NCBI RefSeq assembly: GCF_025950235.1
Contig: NZ_JAPDDT010000001.1
Location: forward strand, 186,001-250,000
Direction: 5' to 3'
Source of the DNA: Luteolibacter arcticus
Lineage (GTDB): Bacteria; Verrucomicrobiota; Verrucomicrobiia; Verrucomicrobiales; Akkermansiaceae
Length of the DNA stretch: 64,000 nt
How positions within the stretch are numbered: position 1 is the stretch's first letter; each line of letters opens with the position of its first letter. The translations under genes were made by a program, and so were the position numbers. The notes under the pieces were generated by a model that was not told the origin of the DNA, made no database searches, and saw nothing but the letters and a program-made list of their open reading frames with translations. Shown here in pieces: positions 34,418-42,784 of this stretch.

Positions 34418-34855
34418 ATGAGCGCCAAAAAAACAGTAGCAAGCAAAGGCAAGCGTTATTCAGAGCAAGAGAAAGCCGAGATCCTGGCCTTCATTGAGTC
34501 GCAGGGACGGGGTGGCCAGAGCAAGGCTGCCAAGAAGTATGGGGTAAGCCCACTCACCCTCTCCAGCTGGCGCAAGAAGAGCCAAGGCGGAGGCATTATC
34601 GGGAACGGCAAGGCCGCAAGCGGTCTGGACCTTGAAGTTGCAACGGCCAAGTGGCTGGGCAAGCAAGGCCACGCCTACGAGATTTTCAAGAGCCTCAGCA
34701 GCGGCACCATTGAGCGCAAGACCGGCAAGGGCATTGAAGCCCTCGGGCTGTTCAGCGGCGGCGACTATACCGTTTCCCGGATCGGCAAGGGCGGCGAGCC
34801 AGTCATCGAAATCAGCCTTTCGAAGCTCTTGGAGCTTACCAAAACGAAGGCTTAA
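34418..34855 (+). CDS. Small basic HTH protein, paralogue 1
   Basis: A 145-residue protein. Residues 11-50 ('RYSEQEKAEILAFIESQGRG' then 'KKYGVSPLTLSSWRKK') resemble the helix-turn-helix of IS3/ISL-type transposase A proteins. No catalytic domain follows. The C-terminal half ('IERKTGKGIEALGLFSGGDY', 'ISLSKLLELTKTKA') is unrecognised. It could be a small nucleoid-associated protein or regulator. It shares ~80 % identity by eye with the gene at 35300. No ribosome-binding site is visible, in keeping with a leaderless transcript. Confidence 0.7.
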   Translation: MSAKKTVASKGKRYSEQEKAEILAFIESQGRGGQSKAAKKYGVSPLTLSSWRKKSQGGGIIGNGKAASGLDLEVATAKWLGKQGHAYEIFKSLSSGTIERKTGKGIEALGLFSGGDYTVSRIGKGGEPVIEISLSKLLELTKTKA

Positions 34856-35262
34856 GGAACTTCGGAGTTCATTCTAGCGCCGGGGCGGGGGAGCAATCCT
34901 CCGCTCCTTTTGATTGAAGGAGACGGTGACATTCCCAACGACCCGTTTGGGAGGCTATTGGAATTTTGCGGGAAGGTTAGCCGACGTTTGCGGGCTGACC
35001 CCGAGCGGCGGATGGCGCTCATTCAATCTCTTGCTTATCAGTTTGGCTGCTCATTAGAGGTTCGGGATTGAGCGGGAGTTGAGATAACTTGCTGGAATGG
35101 ATGAGGCGATGCGTTCGCTTTGTTGGAGTATTAACTTCAGGGGCGAAGCCTGCATCATGTCTGGTGCCGATCGGGGTAGTCGTTAAGGGAGCGCCGGAGG
35201 CGGCTCTGGGGAAAACTGCTACAAGCATGGATTCCACCTCTTGCTGATGCGAAAAAAATGAC
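34856..35262. other. 407-bp gap between the HTH paralogues
   Basis: No gene is recognised. The only conserved segment is the 24-bp block at its right end, starting at 35256. The rest shows no clear similarity to the region upstream of paralogue 1. Confidence 0.45.
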
Positions 35263-35291
35263 TTGAGGCTAACAAGAAGCAGGCGTAAGGC
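35263..35291 (+). promoter_or_regulatory. Putative promoter of HTH paralogue 2 (leaderless)
   Basis: TTGAGG (35263-35268) and TAAGGC (35286-35291) are 17 bp apart, and the ATG is 8 bp beyond. Spacing and flanking block are the same as at paralogue 1, although the surrounding DNA differs, so the block appears to be kept by selection or by duplication. Confidence 0.5.
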
Positions 35292-35299
35292 CCAAAGCC

Positions 35300-35737
35300 A
35301 TGTCAGCAAAGAAAGTAGCAGCAAGCAAAGGGAAGCGTTACAGCGAAGCAGAGAAGGCGGAGATTCTTGCGTTCATCGACGCGCAGGGCAGGGGTGGCCA
35401 GAGCAAGGCCTCCAAGAAATTCGGCGTGTCTCCGCTGACCCTATCGAGCTGGCGCAAGAAGTCCGGCGGCAGCGGCAATGGCAAGGCTTCGACCCCGGTG
35501 AAGGGCCTGGACCTTGAGATCGCCACCGCGAAGTGGCTGGGCAAGCAGGGCTTCGACTACGAGATCTTCCAAAGCCTTTCCAGCGGCTCCATTGAGCGCA
35601 AGACCGGCAAGGGCATTGAGGCACTCGCGCTTTTCAGCGGCGGCGACTACGCCGTGGCTCGCATCGGCAAGGGCGGCGAACCTATTATCGAGCTTTCCCT
35701 GTCCAAGCTTATCGAGCTGACGAAGACCAAGGCCTGA
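35300..35737 (+). CDS. Small basic HTH protein, paralogue 2
   Basis: A 145-residue protein collinear with the product of 34418-34855. The HTH is 'RYSEAEKAEILAFIDAQGRG' with 'KKFGVSPLTLSSWRKK'. It differs mainly in a linker of glycine, serine and asparagine at ~52-65 and at scattered sites. The C-terminus is 'LSLSKLIELTKTKA'. Codon use is more GC-rich at third positions than in paralogue 1. Function is unknown; transposase-derived DNA-binding proteins are a plausible origin. Confidence 0.7.
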   Translation: MSAKKVAASKGKRYSEAEKAEILAFIDAQGRGGQSKASKKFGVSPLTLSSWRKKSGGSGNGKASTPVKGLDLEIATAKWLGKQGFDYEIFQSLSSGSIERKTGKGIEALALFSGGDYAVARIGKGGEPIIELSLSKLIELTKTKA

Positions 35738-35832
35738 AGGGCAAGATAAGCACAGATCTTTAAATGCGGGCCGCTCTTCTTTGCTGGAGAGCGGCTCGAT
35801 TCGTTTTCGCCCTACGGGATGCCGGGCGTGGA

Positions 35833-36066
35833 CTATCGCCGCTCGGTCCCCGAGAGGCGTCCACAAACCCCAAGGACGAGCACGGTGGTAGCAATCGCAA
35901 TCGAAATACACAACACGCCGATGCCCAGGATGCGGGGAACAAGTTCGTGGTTCACCCCGAAGGAGATCAATGTCGCGAAAAGAATACCGCTGGCGAATGC
36001 CAATGCCATTTGGGCCGCGAGGAACGACAGGACTACCCAAGCGAAGATGGTGAGGCCTCTTTTCAT
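35833..36066 (-). CDS. Small membrane protein of unknown function
   Basis: A 77-residue protein with two hydrophobic segments, 'TIFAWVVLSFLAAQMALAFA' and 'IGVLCISIAIATTVLVLG', and a short basic tail. It is the last of three minus-strand genes, 16 bp after the zinc-ribbon gene. I do not recognise a family. Confidence 0.55.
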   Translation of the reverse strand: MKRGLTIFAWVVLSFLAAQMALAFASGILFATLISFGVNHELVPRILGIGVLCISIAIATTVLVLGVCGRLSGTERR

Positions 36067-36082
36067 GTGAGTGGGGCGTCCT

Positions 36083-36331
36083 TTATTCCAAGCCGAGTTC
36101 CTTTCTGTGGGAGCGGATGGAGGGCGCGATGGTGAGAGCTCCGCACTTGGTGCAATAGAAACCTGCGGCGCTTCTGCCCGGCTTCATGAATTGCATCCAT
36201 CCCTTGCCCTTCATGCGGATCTGAAGCTGGGAGCTGCCGAAGCCGGTACTGAACCATGTCTGGTTCAATGCCGCTTCGACAGCAATGAGGAGGTCGCCAC
36301 AGATGGCGCAGTTATGTGTCGGAGGGGTCAC
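36083..36331 (-). CDS. Small zinc-ribbon protein
   Basis: An 82-residue protein with two CxxC knuckles, 'CAIC' near residue 8 and 'CTKC' near 60, typical of a single zinc ribbon. Its ATG overlaps the stop of the upstream lipoprotein gene by 4 bp, so the two are translated together. Function is unknown. Confidence 0.6.
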   Translation of the reverse strand: MTPPTHNCAICGDLLIAVEAALNQTWFSTGFGSSQLQIRMKGKGWMQFMKPGRSAAGFYCTKCGALTIAPSIRSHRKELGLE

Positions 36332-36798
36332 GGGCTTCCATGTGGGCTAGTAGACCGGTTTTCTTCCCGGTCTTCCGATTCCGCGAGGTCGTCGAGTTTG
36401 TTCATATGGCGTTCCAGGAGGCGCTTTATCGCGGCTTCCGCGCCGACGTGAAGGCATTGGGCATGCAGGAGATTCCGGGACGAGGTGAAGGCTACGCCGG
36501 GGTCGTCGATCTCTGGTTTTGGCCCGGTTTGAATACGGAGAAAATAGCGCATGTCAGGCGAGACCATCATCCCCGGCGGATACTCGGGCACGCATTTCCG
36601 GCAATCTGCCAAGAGGTGGAGGAGCTTCTCTGTCTCATCCGATGAGAGGTCGATCGTATTTGAAGAACCAAAGATGCCGATCGAGACACGGTTCATTTTT
36701 ATCCCCACAGGAATCAGCGGAGGGGCCTTGTTCCCACAAGGCATGCAGGCAGGCAAAAGCATAAGGACGGGCGCCGCGAGTCGCAGGAGGATCTTCAC
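36328..36798 (-). CDS. Hypothetical lipoprotein
   Basis: A protein of 156 residues from a GTG at 36796-36798, preceded by AAGG at a suitable distance. The N-terminus 'VKILLRLAAPVLMLLPAC' is a lipoprotein signal (LPAC). Later there is a CRKC pair. No family is recognised. The frame is open further upstream to 37059, but that part would overlap the subtilase gene on the other strand. It is first in an operon with the zinc-ribbon and small membrane proteins. Confidence 0.6.
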   Translation of the reverse strand: MKILLRLAAPVLMLLPACMPCGNKAPPLIPVGIKMNRVSIGIFGSSNTIDLSSDETEKLLHLLADCRKCVPEYPPGMMVSPDMRYFLRIQTGPKPEIDDPGVAFTSSRNLLHAQCLHVGAEAAIKRLLERHMNKLDDLAESEDREENRSTSPHGSP

Positions 36799-36932
36799 CG
36801 GAGCCTTGCTAAAAGAAGGTATATATTTCTTCAAGATGGAACGCCAAGGATAGCTGTTGTTTTCCGGCCGATGGGTCAACCGTCCGCGCGCGCGTCTTGC
36901 ATTCCGGGGGGTAATGGCCCACAAAGCGGTCG

Positions 36933-38855
36933 ATGCAACGGCGGCCTTGGGATCGTCTATGGCTGCTGGCAGGCGTTCTGGCGCTTTGCTTGTTCGGAGG
37001 TCCGTCGCCTCTGGATGACAGCCGGCCAGCCGGCGACACGGTGAAACGAACGCACTCACCGGTGGCCGCTTTCGCCGCGGAGGAGGCTGGATCGGTAAAG
37101 TGGTTTGCCCAGATGTTGCCGGTGGATTCTTCCAGCTCCTCGCATCCGGTTGAACGAGCGGTCGCGCTTGGCCGTGTCCTTGAGTCGCGGAATGAAGTCG
37201 TCGAGGCGGGAAGGGTTTGGCAACGGGTCCGCACGGTGCAGACGGCGGTGCAGTCCCGGATCGTGCGGGTGGTGGAGCGTTGGGAAATGACGGAGCAGGG
37301 GAGCTTGCGTTGCGCGGGGCGCGACATGTTTTTGGCCGACCAGTTGATCGTCGCTCAGGCGCCCGGTGCGGACCGTGCGAGTGTGGAGAGGTTGCTCGCC
37401 ACCGGTGGGATGCAGACCGGGGAATCGATCTCCGAGGGATTGTTCACGGTGCGCCTTTCCTCCTCCGGTCTCGATGCGGTGCCGCAGGCGCTTCGGTTTC
37501 TTTCCGCGCATCCTGACCTCGTGACGGCCGCCGGGCCGGATGGTGTCGGCTTCGGGGCAGGTCTGCCAAACGACGCCAGCTTCGGAAGCCAGTGGGGCCA
37601 CCACAATGCCGGCCAATCCGGCGGCACCGTGGATGCCGATGTCGATGCGCCGGAGTTCTGGGACATCATCGAGAGCGCGCCCGGCCTCGTGGTCGCGGTG
37701 CTCGATTCCGGCCTGAATACCAGCCACCCGGACCTGCTGAATCTGTCTTGGGTCAATCCCGGTGAGGTGCCGGGAGACGGCATCGACAACGATGGCAGCG
37801 GCAAGGTCGATGATACCGGCGGCTGGGATTTCGTCAGCAACGACAAGAACCCCGCGGATGATCACGGGCATGGCTCGAATGTGACGGGCATCATGGCCGC
37901 GACCCGCAACAACGCGGCGGGCATCGCTGGGATGATCGGCGTGCGGGTGCTCGTCTGCAAGATCCTCAATTCCGCCAACAGTGGCTTCACCTCCCATCTG
38001 ATCGCCGCCGTCACCTACGCCCGGCAACGCGGCGTGCCGGTGATGAACCTGTCGCTGCAAAACTATCCTCTCGATATCTTCCTCTATCAGGAATTCACCG
38101 CCTGCGAGGACGCCGGCATCCTGCTGTCAGTCTGCGCGGGAAACCAAGGATTCAACAACGACGAGATTCCGAATTATCCGAGCTGCTATCCTCATTCGAA
38201 TCTCATCGCGGTGGGGAGCCACGATCGCACGGACGCGCGCTGGTCGGGTACTTCCTTTAACCCCTCGAACTACGGGGCGACCAGTGTGGACCTTTTTGCC
38301 CCCGGCCGTGACATCCTCAGTCCGATCCTGGGGACGTCGTATTCCAGCTACACCGGTACCTCCCAAGCGACGCCCTACGTGACCGCCGTGTGCGCGGCGA
38401 TCAAGTATGCCAATCCGTCGTGGACCGCGAGTTCGATCAAGGCCAGCGTCCTCGCTTCGGTGGTGACGAGACCGGCTTACGCGGGGCAGTGCAGCACCGG
38501 CGGGCGCTTGAATGCCGCCAATGCCATCAGCCACGCGATCCGCCAGTTGCCCGATCGCGACAGTGATGGGGATGGCCATGCAAACCTGTTAGAATATCTC
38601 GCCGGGACCAAGGTCGATGCGCGAACCAGTCGGCCGGCGGTATTTCACCAGACCGCGGGCGGCTATCTGAAGACGGGCATGACGCGCGTGATCCGCCCCG
38701 ATGCCCGGCTGGAGGTGGAGACGTCGCGCGATCTCCAGACGTGGACGCCCGGCGGCGTCACCGATTTTAGCACCGGCGGACAACTTCTCGGGGGAATCCC
38801 GATTTCAGGAGACGGGCCGCGTTTCCTTCGCATCCGCGGAGTGGCCTCGCCGTGA
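36933..38855 (+). CDS. Secreted subtilisin-like serine protease (S8)
   Basis: A 640-residue exported protease. The signal peptide covers about 1-25, and a propeptide-like region extends to about 205. The catalytic triad is complete: Asp in 'VVAVLDSGLNTSHPDLL', His in 'DDHGHGSNVTGIMAA' and Ser in 'GTSQATPYVTAVCAA'. After the catalytic domain comes one calcium-type repeat, 'DRDSDGDGHANLLEYLAGT', and an ~80-residue C-terminal domain also seen in other secreted proteins of the phylum. The codon pair CTG-TTA in 'NLLEYL' carries the YTGTTAGR octamer. Its end faces the BNR_4 gene across an 18-bp gap. Confidence 0.92.
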   Translation: MQRRPWDRLWLLAGVLALCLFGGPSPLDDSRPAGDTVKRTHSPVAAFAAEEAGSVKWFAQMLPVDSSSSSHPVERAVALGRVLESRNEVVEAGRVWQRVRTVQTAVQSRIVRVVERWEMTEQGSLRCAGRDMFLADQLIVAQAPGADRASVERLLATGGMQTGESISEGLFTVRLSSSGLDAVPQALRFLSAHPDLVTAAGPDGVGFGAGLPNDASFGSQWGHHNAGQSGGTVDADVDAPEFWDIIESAPGLVVAVLDSGLNTSHPDLLNLSWVNPGEVPGDGIDNDGSGKVDDTGGWDFVSNDKNPADDHGHGSNVTGIMAATRNNAAGIAGMIGVRVLVCKILNSANSGFTSHLIAAVTYARQRGVPVMNLSLQNYPLDIFLYQEFTACEDAGILLSVCAGNQGFNNDEIPNYPSCYPHSNLIAVGSHDRTDARWSGTSFNPSNYGATSVDLFAPGRDILSPILGTSYSSYTGTSQATPYVTAVCAAIKYANPSWTASSIKASVLASVVTRPAYAGQCSTGGRLNAANAISHAIRQLPDRDSDGDGHANLLEYLAGTKVDARTSRPAVFHQTAGGYLKTGMTRVIRPDARLEVETSRDLQTWTPGGVTDFSTGGQLLGGIPISGDGPRFLRIRGVASP

Positions 38856-38872
38856 GTGAGCGAGTCCGCTCG

Positions 38873-41800
38873 CTAGAAACCGCCCTCGACGAACTCCACG
38901 CGCCAGAAGCGTTTGGTTTCGCCCTCCACCGCCGGCCAGGTGAAAACCAGCGGCTCGCCGGTTCCATCGCGTGTCTCGACGAATGCCCAGTCATCGAGAT
39001 CCGTGCTGCTCCACAGACGGTAGGTCCAGCTCGGCTCGGACATGAAGGCGATGCTGACCTCGGTCCGGTCGCTGCTGAAGGAGACCCGGGGCTGCGGCTT
39101 GTGAGCGAAGTAGGTGGCGGCATCCCATTCCAGCACCGACATGCGGTCGGCGGAATTGGCGGGGGGCGTGTAGCCTTCTCCTTCCGAAGCCTGGTAGAGG
39201 AAATGCAACTGCCGGTCGCGGTCCCAGAGCTCGTTGTCGATGATTGGCTCGAAGTTACCGAGGTTTTCGCGGGTCAGGTCGAATTCGATCCACACCTGCC
39301 TGTCGGGATCCTGGGCCTTCGGCAGGCTGTGGACGATCGTGATGCCATTGTCACCCGAGTCGTCACGGTAGGCGACGATGATGCGATCCTCGTCGTCGTT
39401 CACCACGATGGGCCGCCCGAGGTCGCGGACGGCGGTTTCGCTGTAGCGGGTGCCGGTCGGGTTGTGGGTCCGATTGGAGACGGTGCGCGTTTGCCAGGTC
39501 CCGTTGTCGTGGCGGAAGACGACCATGTATTGGCGGCGGAAGTTTCCCGTGGCGGTCTGCGGCGCCCACCAGGTGGCGGTCACGGGATTTCCCGCGCGGT
39601 CGAGGCACGTGCTCGCCTGGTTGATGAGGGAGGAGCCTTCCGGAATGGTGACGATGGTTTCCGCCCGGGTAGCTTCCACGCCGCTCTCCGCATCGCGGGA
39701 AATCGGCAGCGAATAAGGGGAGCCATCGAAACGCTGCCAGGTCAGACCCGCGTCGGTGGAGCGGCCGAAGCACAGCATGTTGTTGGTCTGATATCCGGAG
39801 AAGCCGCCGGGCGAACCGGGCGCTCCGCTGCCATTGACCGGCAGGTAGCGCCAGCACCACGTGAGGATCAGATCGTCGCCATCCGGCCCGCCGAGCTGGG
39901 GCATGTTCAGGTAGGCATTGTAGTCGTAGGCCGGAGCCCAGGTGCCCTTGATGAAGGGCGCCTGCAGGCCTCCATTCTGATGCACGGGTGTCCACGTGTC
40001 CGTGGCCGTGTCGTAGCGGGTGATGAAGGTTTCGCCGTTGCCGGAAGCGATTTCGCGGAACAGGAACAGCAGGTCGCCGTCCGGCAGTTTGAGGAACTGC
40101 GGGTAGGTCACGGCATTCTCGCTGCCGCTCATGGGGCCATCCGGTCCCAGCACGATGGGGCCGGTGCCGGTGACCGGCGTGGTACTACGGGCATAGTGGA
40201 AGGCATCGCCATGCATGCCCCACGACAAGTGCATGTAGCCTTCGCCATCGATGCCGTAGCTGATGACGTCGTGACCGTCGCCAATGTTGTTCGCGGTGTA
40301 GGTCGGATGACGGAAGATTTCCCACTGCGACGAGCCGAGGGTTCGCCGGCCGATCCAGATGGTGTTGTTGAAATCGGCGGCCGCATCGTGCTGATGCCGG
40401 CCATACCAGGTGATGAACTGCTGGTCTCCGACCGTCTTCAGCGACGAGCGGACGAAGGCGACCGTGTTGATCGCCGAGGCTCCCGCGTAGCCGAAGTCGC
40501 TGGTGGCATGGTCTCCGTCATCGAGTGGCACCAGATTCACCGCCGTGCCGGTGGGGCGCGAACCCGCGTCGCCGGGATCGGTAGTGGCAATCCTTTCCTG
40601 AAGGTTGCCGAAGCCGTCGCCGTCGGGATCCGAGCCGCCATTGAGCGAAAGGCTGCTAAAGTGCGCCTGCTCCCAAGCGTCCGGCAAGGAGTCGGCGTCG
40701 GTGTCCGCTGCATTCGATGCCCGGTGATTGGGAGCGGAGCGATTGGCCAGTTCGGTGGCGGTGATTCCGCCGTCGCCGTCCGGATCACCCGTCGGGCCTT
40801 GGGAAAGGTCGCCGAAGTAGCGGACTTCGACGGTGTCCGGCAAGGTGTCGGCATCGATGTCGGACGGGGTGGAGTCCGGGTCCACGGGATCGCTCCCGGC
40901 TTCGTATTCGGCGAGGTCCGTGCCGCTGTCATTGTCGTGATTCGCGTCATCAAGGCCGGATAGCTTGCCGAGCGTCGGCGCATGCAGCCGTTCCCACGCA
41001 TCCGGCAGCAGGTCATGGTCGGTGTCGGTCTCAAGATCGAGGGGCTCGAAGATGAACCCGTTTGCACCGCGGGCGACCTTGCTGATGCGCACCTCGTCGA
41101 TCAGGCCGAGCAGACCTTCAGTGGCATTGCCTGTTAGGCGGGCTTCGTTGCCGATGACCAGCGGACCGGTCACGCTGCCGGTCATGGTCTCCGTGGTCGT
41201 GCTGCCGATCTCGTTGGCGGAGGAAACCGAGGCATCCACCCTCGTCCAGTAGAGCCGCGTGGTGGTTCCGTCGTGGGTGACGGCGAGGTGATACCAGTTG
41301 GCCGCGCTGAAGGCATGGGTGCCGGTGGTGGGGATCGCCGCCGTGGCTGCGGCTCCGGCGGTGGCGATGAAGTTGAACTCGAGCTGGCCGCTGGAACTCA
41401 CGCGGAATTGGAATCCGCGTGCGGCGAAGGCGCTGTCGGTGCAGGCGATTTCCCGCTGGCTTCCCGTGATCGAGGGGAGCTTGACCAAGGCCTCGATCGT
41501 GAAGGCTCCTCCACTGCCGGTGAATGAGGAGTGCGCGACGGCATCCGGGCAAGTGCTGGCCGTGCCGACTTGAAAGCCGCCGCTGCCATTCCCGTCCAGC
41601 CCAATGCCGAGATTTGCTGCCGAGATGTTCGCGGCCGCTCCGAAGGGAGTGGAGTAGCCAGCCGCTCCCAGCACCGCCGTGCTCACCGGCTGGGGGGCGG
41701 TGGCATGATTGAGCAGGGTGGTGCCATCGAAGGCGATCCCGGAGCGCCCTCCTCCCACCGCATTGGCGGCGACCGAGGTGCCGGCCGTTTCGTCGAAGTG

Positions 41801-41908
41801 GAAGAGATGGACCGTGTCCGCGTCCACGGCGTAGGGGCCGATGATGGCCGCCTGCATCGGCAGCACCGTAAAGAATGGCAGTGGAAGCAGACGGGCGGCG
41901 AACGTCAT
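38873..41908 (-). CDS. Secreted LamG / BNR_4 polysaccharide-active protein
   Basis: A 1011-residue protein with a signal peptide. A LamG-type jelly roll spans about 30-245 ('GAFTIEALVKLPSITGSQRE'). About 255-430 carries calcium-type repeats such as 'DTDHDLLPDAWE', 'DTDADSLPDAWE' and 'DPDGDGFGNLQE'. From about 455 to 910 is a BNR_4-type propeller ('DQQFITWYGRHQHDAAADFN' and 'GHDVISYGIDGEGYMHLSWG'), a family that contains PL24/PL25-like ulvan lyases. The last ~75 residues form the C-terminal domain shared with other secreted proteins here. The lyase activity is inferred from the family only. The start at 41908 directly precedes the signal peptide. Confidence 0.82.
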   Translation of the reverse strand: MTFAARLLPLPFFTVLPMQAAIIGPYAVDADTVHLFHFDETAGTSVAANAVGGGRSGIAFDGTTLLNHATAPQPVSTAVLGAAGYSTPFGAAANISAANLGIGLDGNGSGGFQVGTASTCPDAVAHSSFTGSGGAFTIEALVKLPSITGSQREIACTDSAFAARGFQFRVSSSGQLEFNFIATAGAAATAAIPTTGTHAFSAANWYHLAVTHDGTTTRLYWTRVDASVSSANEIGSTTTETMTGSVTGPLVIGNEARLTGNATEGLLGLIDEVRISKVARGANGFIFEPLDLETDTDHDLLPDAWERLHAPTLGKLSGLDDANHDNDSGTDLAEYEAGSDPVDPDSTPSDIDADTLPDTVEVRYFGDLSQGPTGDPDGDGGITATELANRSAPNHRASNAADTDADSLPDAWEQAHFSSLSLNGGSDPDGDGFGNLQERIATTDPGDAGSRPTGTAVNLVPLDDGDHATSDFGYAGASAINTVAFVRSSLKTVGDQQFITWYGRHQHDAAADFNNTIWIGRRTLGSSQWEIFRHPTYTANNIGDGHDVISYGIDGEGYMHLSWGMHGDAFHYARSTTPVTGTGPIVLGPDGPMSGSENAVTYPQFLKLPDGDLLFLFREIASGNGETFITRYDTATDTWTPVHQNGGLQAPFIKGTWAPAYDYNAYLNMPQLGGPDGDDLILTWCWRYLPVNGSGAPGSPGGFSGYQTNNMLCFGRSTDAGLTWQRFDGSPYSLPISRDAESGVEATRAETIVTIPEGSSLINQASTCLDRAGNPVTATWWAPQTATGNFRRQYMVVFRHDNGTWQTRTVSNRTHNPTGTRYSETAVRDLGRPIVVNDDEDRIIVAYRDDSGDNGITIVHSLPKAQDPDRQVWIEFDLTRENLGNFEPIIDNELWDRDRQLHFLYQASEGEGYTPPANSADRMSVLEWDAATYFAHKPQPRVSFSSDRTEVSIAFMSEPSWTYRLWSSTDLDDWAFVETRDGTGEPLVFTWPAVEGETKRFWRVEFVEGGF

Positions 41909-41986
41909 GTGAGAGCACCATGCACCCGGTTTTCCCGGTTCTGAAAGGGAAGCTGCCATTTCTCCCCCCTAAAGGGGAAAACAATG

Positions 41987-42018
41987 AGGCCGGACCCGCC
42001 CCCCGACGGATCCGGCCT
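41987..42018 (-). terminator. Rho-independent terminator of the DUF892 gene
   Basis: AGGCCGGA and TCCGGCCT form an 8-bp stem. On the minus strand it is followed by CATTGTTTTCCCC, so it ends transcription of the gene at 42053-42556. Confidence 0.65.
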
Positions 42019-42052
42019 GTTTGGGTGCAACACCACTACTTCCAGCTGGAGA

Positions 42053-42556
42053 TCATGCTGCTGCGGCTTTGTTGAGCCCCCTCTTGAACATTCCGCCCAT
42101 TGCGATCCCGGTCAACGTGTCATCTGCATCATTTTCCTCGGCGAGCGATTCGACCAGTGAGAGGGCGTCCGCGTCGAAGTCGAGGCACTCTGCAAACGCC
42201 TTGGCGACCCCATAGGCGGCGATTTCGTAGTGTTCGATGCGGTTTAGGGAGGCAATCAAGACGGCGTCGCGGACGCTGCCCGGAGCGGCATGATCCATCC
42301 TTTTCTTGGTCTCCCGGATCATCCCCTTAATGGCCTCACATTGCTCTCCGCCGGGATTCAGCCCGTGCTGGAAGAAAAGTTCCTGAAGACGCGCCCGCTG
42401 CTCGCGCCCTTGGCTCAGTTGGCCATTGAGGGTCTTGCGCAGCTTCTCATTCGAGGCGCGGCGGGCCAGTTCGGGGAGCGCGGCGACCAGTTGGGATTTC
42501 GCGCTGAAAAGATCCCTAAGCTGATCGTAGTAAAGCTGTTCCAAATTCGTTGTCAT
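42053..42556 (-). CDS. DUF892 / YciE-YciF ferritin-like protein
   Basis: A 167-residue helical protein starting at MTTNLEQLYYDQ. 'QLYYDQLRDLFSAKSQLVAA' and 'SLNRIEHYEIAAYGVAKAFA' are typical of the DUF892 (YciF) family, a ferritin-like four-helix fold often induced by stress. The exact function is not established. It is divergent from the MFS transporter gene, with 228 bp between the starts. A perfect small terminator follows it. Confidence 0.88.
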   Translation of the reverse strand: MTTNLEQLYYDQLRDLFSAKSQLVAALPELARRASNEKLRKTLNGQLSQGREQRARLQELFFQHGLNPGGEQCEAIKGMIRETKKRMDHAAPGSVRDAVLIASLNRIEHYEIAAYGVAKAFAECLDFDADALSLVESLAEENDADDTLTGIAMGGMFKRGLNKAAAA

Positions 42557-42784
42557 GGCTTTCGAGGGGTTGAGGGGGGATAAGTTGCAGCGCGCGTGCC
42601 GATGACTTAACCGACTGGTAATAAGCATTTTTAGTCGTTGAGGAGAGTTCGCCAAGTGCATCGTGCAATTCGCAAAAAAGCCAGTTTGTCGCAACTTGCA
42701 CTGAACGGCGGCGGCAAATCGGAAACATGCCGGATTTCGGCTTTGCAGGCCCCGTTAGACCCGGAAGGGTACCGTGCGAACCCC

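Noticed and set aside
34418..35737. HTH paralogues as insertion sequence orfA genes
   Set aside because: No orfB/DDE gene, no terminal inverted repeats around them, and the C-terminal half is unlike an orfA protein.
38852..40963. 703-codon plus-strand open frame opposite the BNR_4 gene
   Set aside because: Shadow of the real minus-strand gene, which has a signal peptide, LamG, calcium repeats and propeller motifs.
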